DNA of 64,000 nt from Diphasiastrum complanatum (Eukaryota > Streptophyta > Lycopodiopsida > Lycopodiales > Lycopodiaceae). This document shows positions 57,508 through 64,000 of the stretch, piece after piece. Within the stretch, counting starts at the first letter, position 1. Every line of letters begins with the position of its first letter. The notes under the pieces are model-generated. The model did no database searches. It was not told the origin of the DNA and saw nothing but the letters and a program-made list of their open reading frames with translations. Position numbers and translations under genes: made by a program. Where the stretch lies: contig CM055102.1 in assembly GCA_029204225.1 (NCBI GenBank), positions 28,448,969 to 28,512,968 of the forward strand. Reading direction: 5' to 3'.

Positions 57508-59985
57508 CTATTTTGACTTCTCCTCCTTGATGGAAATCCGAGACCTCCATGTCTCAAAATGATCACAACAAACATGATCATATAATGTGTGCTTCATGTG
57601 ATCATCAACATTACTTATGCTAGAAACATAAGTCCAAAAATCACCACAACTTGGCATGATTTTTCTAATATTGAAATCAAGAAGTATTTCCATCTTAATA
57701 AGGCTAACTACTTGCTTATGGATATAAGTGTCCACTTTGGATGCTTCACTTATTCTCATAAGAAGTTTACAACTTGCCTTTAGAATTGAAAATTTACAAT
57801 CTTCAACATTATGAATGAACACATCATTCATGATCTTATTGAAACCAACAAAAAATACATTATGAAGACATTTCCATTTCCTTGACTTCATATTCAATGT
57901 AATTTTACAAGGAAAACATGCTTTGCTATCTATTAAGGCATCACACTCAACTAGTATTGCCTTAATCCAGCTTTGAGATACAAAAATCTCTTCAAAGCAA
58001 AATAGTTCTTCATAAGATGTCATGAGAGCATAAATGGAACTATTTTCATTTTGTGACTGCTCCTCCTTAATCTTTCTTGGTTTCTCTTGGATCATAACAA
58101 TAAATTTGAACTTTTCTAAAGTTCTAAGCAAAATGCTTTCCAAGGACATGAAATAAATCCAAGTGACATTAATGAAAGTGACATTTATCTTTGCATCTTG
58201 AACCAAACAATGCACTTCCAAATGAAAAACTTCTAAAGGTTTGAAATGTGTGATGATGGACTTTTGAAGACAAATTTTGTAAGTCCTTGTGAGACTCCAA
58301 GCCTCATGCATCTTTCCACAAAGGAAACACCTTTCCTTGGATTTGTCCTTCTTTCCTTTGCACTTTGAAATTGAAGCTCCATCCTTCACCTCGCCCCCCT
58401 TGCTTTGGTTCTCCTTGGATGGATTGGTCTTCATTTTATAGCATCTTGAGACAAAATGATTTCTCTTGCCACAAAGGTTGCATTTAGGATCCTTACTTGC
58501 CTCCAAAAGGTTGCCACCTATTATTGCCATGATGAGGAAGTAAAACCTAGTGATATGACTTTTCAAAATGTAATTTGTGACTCTCAAGAAACTAGATTTG
58601 AACACATTCAACAATCTAGAAGGATCTACACAAGATCTAGACCACAAATTTTGAATCATATCTCTTTCAACCTAGTCAATTGGAAACTAATCTTTGCTTT
58701 GATCACTAAGACAAAAGAACTCTATGAAATCACAAAAATCAGATCCAAACACTGGAATGGACATGAAATGGTTTGATAACAATCTATGTCAATAATTTTT
58801 CACCAAGCTTAAAAATTAGACATCTAGAGATTCACAAAGATCCCAATCATGTATGACCACTCAAATATGGACTCCACCCTGTTCTAGACTCCCAATGGGA
58901 TCACAACTTGACCCTCACACTCTCACAAAGAAAGTTGAATAGAACTTATTTGAGTTTCATACATATAATGTCAAAGTTTTGCTCAAAAAATTGAATTCAT
59001 TCACCCCTATTGGACTCCACCAAGTACCAATGACTCTACCTCTTTGGAGTTGGAATGAAATTCAAATTTTCAGAAATGTGATGCTTCTTTCTCACTAAGA
59101 TATGTGCTTACAAAGAGCTAATTCCACTTAGCAAGATTTGATCACAATGAATAAGACAATTTTTCCACCAAAGTCAAGAATTGAGTTACTAGTTCTTGCC
59201 CTCTACAAAGGAAGGATCTCTTGAAAATTTTGGATAAACCACAACACATATGCCTCACTCACATTTATGACTTTAATTAAAGTAAAAAACACACTCACAC
59301 ACTTGAGTAGGGGTGAACAGTGTGACTTGGATCTCAAATTTTTCTCCTAGTACTTGTTAACAATTCTTATCACCTTGTATTGGTAGATTTTGCCTTTATG
59401 AGTGTTTTTGCTTTAGAAATTCACTAAGATTTCACTAGAGGACTGATCCAAGAGTGTCTTCTAGAATTTAGATGCTTCTAGACTCAGCCCTTTCACTCTT
59501 GAACAAATCTAGAATGAAGCTATAATGGATTTCAATCTCTCCCCTTGCAAATCACTCCTTAATCTTTGGTTTATAGCACTCTTTATCTCTCAACTTCAAT
59601 GTACACTCAAAAAATCAGAGAATCAACTTCAATGTACTGTAAAAAAGCTACAATCCATCTATATGATTGATCTAGACCAAGAACAAATCAATGGAATAGA
59701 AACAATGCAAGTGAAAGCTTGAAAAATGCACTAAATTGACTCAAAATTGGGTGTATGAAGCTCAAAATGCACCAAACTGAATTTTACTGTCCAAAACAGG
59801 TCTTGTACGGCACAACACGTGTGTAAAGTACACTTTCAGCCCACATCAAGATTTGGTACAAATATGATGGTTCTAGCTATCCATTCAACCTCGCTACCTC
59901 AATATTAGCTTGTTTCCAAAAACCTGCCAATTTGGGTATAGTTTAGATCAATGCCTTAAATGCACTTGTACTTGGATCTGATATC
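57508..59985 (-). pseudogene. Highly decayed copia polyprotein, minus strand
   Basis: The frame at 58659-57508 (383 residues) contains a CCHC knuckle CNLCGKRNHFVSRC, a second half-knuckle (CFLCGKMHEAWS), an integrase trace (VTFINVTWIYFMSLES, KFKFIV), and an RT-start trace (SWIKAILVECDALIDSK). Domains are joined with large deletions, yet the frame remains open. From 58660 to 59973 the 5' interior is non-coding or too decayed to read. A primer-site-like sequence lies at 59974-59986. Confidence 0.7.
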
Positions 59986-59986
59986 A
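59974..59986 (-). other. Degenerate primer binding site
   Basis: Minus strand TGATATCAGATCC, similar to TGGTATCAGAGCC, follows a TTTGACA LTR end. Confidence 0.6.
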
Positions 59987-60840
59987 TGTCAAAGTACAGC
60001 AAAATGGACCAAGAATAGATCTGAATCAGATCCACAAGTGTGATTGGATGTTAGATTAGATCAACCTATCAATCTACACAAGATTAGATAGCATTTAGAT
60101 CAAATCTAGATGAATAAATCCAACAAGAACATTTATTATTGATCAGAACTTGTACTTTATGGTTTCACACGTGTGAAAACCTGTCAAAGTACTTAAATTA
60201 GACTGAGAATAAAGTATACTAAGCTTAGAACCCAATCAATGCATAAAAACACAAGACAAATAGAGAGAATAGACTAGAATTGCTCCAAAACCAAGATTTA
60301 GCTGTCTTGCCAATTATGGCCAAATGAGCCACCATATATACACAAGAGCTGATGCTTACTCAGCTGATTTGGCACGTGTGAGAGTGCCTACTCATCAAAG
60401 GATCCACCAATAATCATCAATATGGCACATGGACCAAGTTTCCTAACTTATAGCCACCTCCCTTGATTTTAGGCAATTTTCCTAATTTATAGGGACTTGC
60501 ACAAATATCTACTACAAGTTGATCTCACCTACTACTGATGTTTTCACACATGTGAGCAGTCCTTGGCACGTGTGAGATCACTCCTATCCATGTGAAATAG
60601 TTTTTTCTACCAATAAAATGATGCCAAGTGGCATATAGCTAGAAAACTAGATTTTGGCCATTTTAGCCACTAGATCTCAAATGAAATGGTATGTAAAACC
60701 TATATGACTCATCTAAATGATAAATGCATTATTTCACAAATGGGAACAGGCTCCACACATGTCTTATGATGATATGTACTACTCATCATGGTATTCACAA
60801 GATATGATCAAGTTAGCTTTTGTCGATTTTAACATATAGC
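59987..60840 (-). repeat. Probable 5' LTR of the minus-strand copia relic
   Basis: Begins next to the primer site. A likely outer end is TGCTATATGTTAAAATCG (minus strand, at 60840), giving about 854 bases. It carries CACACGTGTG at 60166-60175 and several GGCACGTGTGAG-like words near 60370 and 60560. No second LTR confirms the borders. Confidence 0.5.
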
Positions 60841-61955
60841 AGGTCCATCCTTTTCACAAGAATTAATATTATTACAATTGACATGACTTGTACCTCGAAA
60901 AGACACCTTGTTTATATGATAATTTTAAAGACCAATGATAGTTATAGATATGGTACATGGCCAATAAGTACATGGAAGTTACATCTATCACCAACAAAAC
61001 ATGTAGTCTAAAAAAGTAAATTAAACTATCTCATTCAACAAATGACTCACTTCTAGCGAAATAGATTCTAAAAGTTTGATGGGATGTTTATTATCAATTT
61101 TCAAGTCCGAGTTTTAGATAGTTTTGAAAATAACATTGACGTGATTTTTTATTTTTGTGCGAAGGAACCAAACCTAGGTGGGCAAGCCTAATCCAAGCTT
61201 TTGCTACACCTCCACATAGCACATGGACCAAGACTTTGATGTAATTTGGAATCACTAGCTAAAGAGCATAGCAAGAATCTTCACACTAACCAACCTACTC
61301 CCAATGTAATTCTCAATGAAGAATATCATAGTTCTAAAAGCTCCAAAAAACGACCTTATGTATATGATGTCATGAGATATTTATACAACACAAACATGCT
61401 TGATTTGTATTGATCAAACAATGACTTTGCTAATGCAACAGAGCTATTGATACTCTTTACTTGAAGAAAATGAAACAAAATATCTAACTTTGCCACATCA
61501 TAATCACATAAAGAGAGTTTCCATTAGTATGTTAAATAAAAAAACCAATATCACACAAGAAGACTTTTTAATCAGTAAGAACTTGATAAGTAGACTATAT
61601 TACCATCATCAAACTACAATTTAATTGACATATTTTTTTTCTTATTGACTTATTGGCTACTACCCAGCTTATTCAATCGCTCTAAAGTCATGATTAAACC
61701 AACAATATTTAATGTGGATGCAAATTCTTGAAATTGATGTATTGAGGCCCTAGACACATATTTCTTAACATCACATTGAGAGAACTTTTACACTATTGAC
61801 CTCATTCTTTCCAAGTACTTCTCAATGTACATGCCAATGTAACAAAACCATTTTGCATTAATAATCTCTTGAGAACTAAAATTATATCTATAATGTTCTA
61901 GGGCATGGCAAGTGGAGGGGGCAATAGTGATGGCAATTGAGAGAAAATCTAAAAT
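60841..61955. other. Stretch with nothing recognised
   Basis: AT-rich; no coding or repeat structure that I can support. Confidence 0.4.
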
Positions 61956-61990
61956 CACTACTACAAAATGTAGTCATTATCTACAAGCTT
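61956..61990 (+). mobile_element. CACTA-like terminus
   Basis: CACTACTACAAAATGTAG matches the typical outer end of plant CACTA (En/Spm) transposons, which begin CACTACAA or CACTACTACAAA. No inverted partner (TTTGTAGTAGTG) is seen in the window. Confidence 0.4.
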
Positions 61991-62180
61991 TATCCATGCA
62001 TGACATTGACTTTGTCATATTTTTTATTTACTTTTGTGTAGTTCTTCCACAAGTAGAAAATCCAGACATATGATAAAAAAATGCCAAAATCAAGTGTCGT
62101 GAGCACCTAGAAAGTTGAATCTGGTGAAAATGTATATGCATGACCAAGTATAAGTTTTGAGCCAGCATACTTCTAAGAGA

Positions 62181-62182
<2 letters not shown>

Positions 62183-62222
<40 letters not shown>
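62183..62222. repeat. G40 homopolymer
   Basis: Forty G in a row after a GAGAGAG stretch. The minus-strand poly-Pro frame over it is an artefact. Confidence 0.95.
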
Positions 62223-62223
<1 letters not shown>

Positions 62224-62731
62224 AGCTCTACACTTGGAACTTCCATGCGTAGTTGTTACATGTGAGGTGATGGCATCAATTGCACGATCATCAACTTAGA
62301 TATTTTGGGAAAGTGAAAGTACCAACTTCTTGGAAAAAGTATTTCATCGTGAAAACTCTCCCCTTTACTCCCCTTATTTCAATGAACAACATTGTTAAGC
62401 TAATCAATGGGATGATTTAGGCTATTATTCATGCAAATGATTGTGGCTTTGATGAGTGGAAACTAGATTTTATGAATTTATTAAAGAAATCCAAGACTTT
62501 TTTTACTGTAAAATCAAAATCCATTTTCGATTAGTCACCACACAAATCTATGATTCTTTACATGATTGTTGGATTGAGACATTATTAACCTTAAAACGTA
62601 TACCTTACGATTTGTATTTGTCAGCAAACCCAAGGCAATTTTTGCTACTAGTTTCACTATTATTTATACACAAGTATGATGTTTCACAAAGCACTTGCTA
62701 GGAAACAATATGTTTCTAGACTTAGAACTTC

Positions 62732-64000
62732 CACTACTACAAATGGTAAAAATTGTCATACAACTATGACTAAACATATCAAAATAAATGTCACTAAGCA
62801 ACAACTTAACATTGATATGTGACATTACAAAAACTTTGCTTAGCAATAAATTTGTTGCAATACTTTCTGAATGTCATTGGGTGATGTTCAAAGTAAATGT
62901 TGCTTCACAACACTATTTTTGTCACTGAAAATCTCTTGAGAATCTAAAAAAATGTTGTGAGGTTTTAGTGACAATTATAAGCGTCACCCGATGATATTAA
63001 AATTAATCCTCACTTTGTAACACTTTGGTTTTTGTCACAGTTTCTTTTTCAAAAGTGTAAAAAATGTTGTGATGTTTCAACTAAAAGTGACTTTTAGGCC
63101 ATTTGTGGAAATTAAATGGTTTAGAGGCCTGGAAGTCAAGTTAGTGAATAAAGAGGTGTTTCCCATCATTTTTCAAATCCGCTTTCATGTTCAATTAAAA
63201 GAATACGGAACCTCTACCATTTTGGCAATCAACTATCCTTACTTCTCCTTCTTCTCCATTTTTCTCATGTTTTTGCTATTTTCATATTTGTTGCATTTGC
63301 TTATTGTTGAATTCATTGAATGTTGTTGCTATCTTTGTGAGAGAAAAGAGAGAGAACAAAAAAAAAGTAAACTTGATCATGGAGAATTAGAGTTAATGGA
63401 TGGTAGGGTTAAATTATCGTCATAGCATGCATAACACTTTGGATTTAACTTGCTCTCATGGGAATGAACTAATGCATGATATGAAAGAAGAATCCTCTTC
63501 ATCTCTTATTTGCTTTGCATTTTCTTGGAAATTTGAAGGTGGTTGAAGAAAAGTTTTTAACATTTTGGCATCGTTGTTGGGGAACAAATGCCATTATTTT
63601 TAGTTTATTATCATCTTTGTAATGCCTAGATGGATGTTAGTTTGCAGTTTGACATCCGAGGTTTTGGCATAATACTGTTAGGTTTGCATTTTGATGGTTT
63701 TAGAATTGAATTTTGATGATTTGAGTGATCTTGATTGGAGTTCCTACTTGTAATTACTTGTGACTCATGAGTAGGAATGAGATAATGCTAAGATCCACTT
63801 GAAACCCAAAAAATCCAAAAAATACCAAAAATTTTCACTTTTCTGCAAATTGGGAGAGAAGAAGGGGAAAAGCATCATCAAAGCCTAATAACTTTTATTC
63901 CTTTGGAACTAACGCTTGCCTACTTGTAGGTAGGACCTCCCTAGCATAGTGCAGCTCCAGTTTGAAGGGCAAAGGTTACTTTACAACCATTTTCTAGAAA
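62732..64000 (+). mobile_element. CACTA-like element end, continuing past the window
   Basis: CACTACTACAAATGG at 62732 is followed by a 350-base region with short repeats of the type TGTCACT, GTGACATTAC, TTGTGA(T/G) and GTCACTGAAA in both orientations, as in CACTA subterminal repeats. The frame at 63069-63425 has no recognised family. No second end is visible. Confidence 0.4.

Noticed and set aside
62028-62246. Poly-proline protein
   Set aside because: Produced by the G40 run; no further coding signal.

Overview
This window is nuclear DNA of a land plant with a large, retrotransposon-rich genome, probably a seed plant. The evidence is canonical GT-AG introns, a plant-type EMB8-like alpha/beta hydrolase gene, Ty1-copia and Ty3-gypsy elements primed by initiator-Met tRNA (TGGTATCAGAGC-type primer sites), a Tourist-like MITE, CACTA-like ends and very long CT/GA microsatellites. 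I cannot name the species.

The one gene that looks alive is an EMB8/ABHD-type hydrolase on the + strand. Its eight exons run from about 5.6 to 40.8 kb, are free of stops, join in compatible phases and give about 534 residues with a Ser-Asp-His triad. Two introns are very large (9.7 and 20.1 kb) because transposons piled into them. Everything else recognisable is mobile DNA or simple repeat.

Layout. 0-2.6 kb: decayed copia element. 2.7-3.9 kb: LINE reverse-transcriptase relic on the minus strand. 4.3-5.3 kb: inverted and direct repeats upstream of the gene. 5.6-7.0 kb: exons 1-3. 7.0-16.7 kb (intron 3): a MITE, old diverged direct repeats, a gypsy relic, a copia deletion derivative, transposon-like acidic exons, and a minus-strand gypsy relic with an internal inversion. 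16.7 kb: exon 4. 16.9-37.0 kb (intron 4): a repeated minus-strand acidic-exon family, split by a non-autonomous LTR element (target duplication ACTCC); then a copia element containing a gypsy chromovirus (target duplication GTCAT) and, in its 3' LTR, a LINE-like insert that carries only an ORF1. 37.0-40.8 kb: exons 5-8.

40.8-48 kb is intergenic, with tandem repeats and one copia gag-protease relic. 48.8-56.3 kb holds two halves of one copia family in opposite orientation, separated by pieces of other elements. 56.8-57.5 kb has an unidentified, possibly spliced + strand coding relic. 57.5-60.8 kb is a decayed minus-strand copia element with its 5' LTR. 61.9-64 kb has CACTA-like termini and a 40-base G run. 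I see no tRNA, rRNA, CRISPR or organelle insertion. The exons stayed clean while megabase-style nesting grew between them, which suggests that the gene is under selection. Exon joins, splice phases and family calls are by eye; no alignment, search or transcript data were available.
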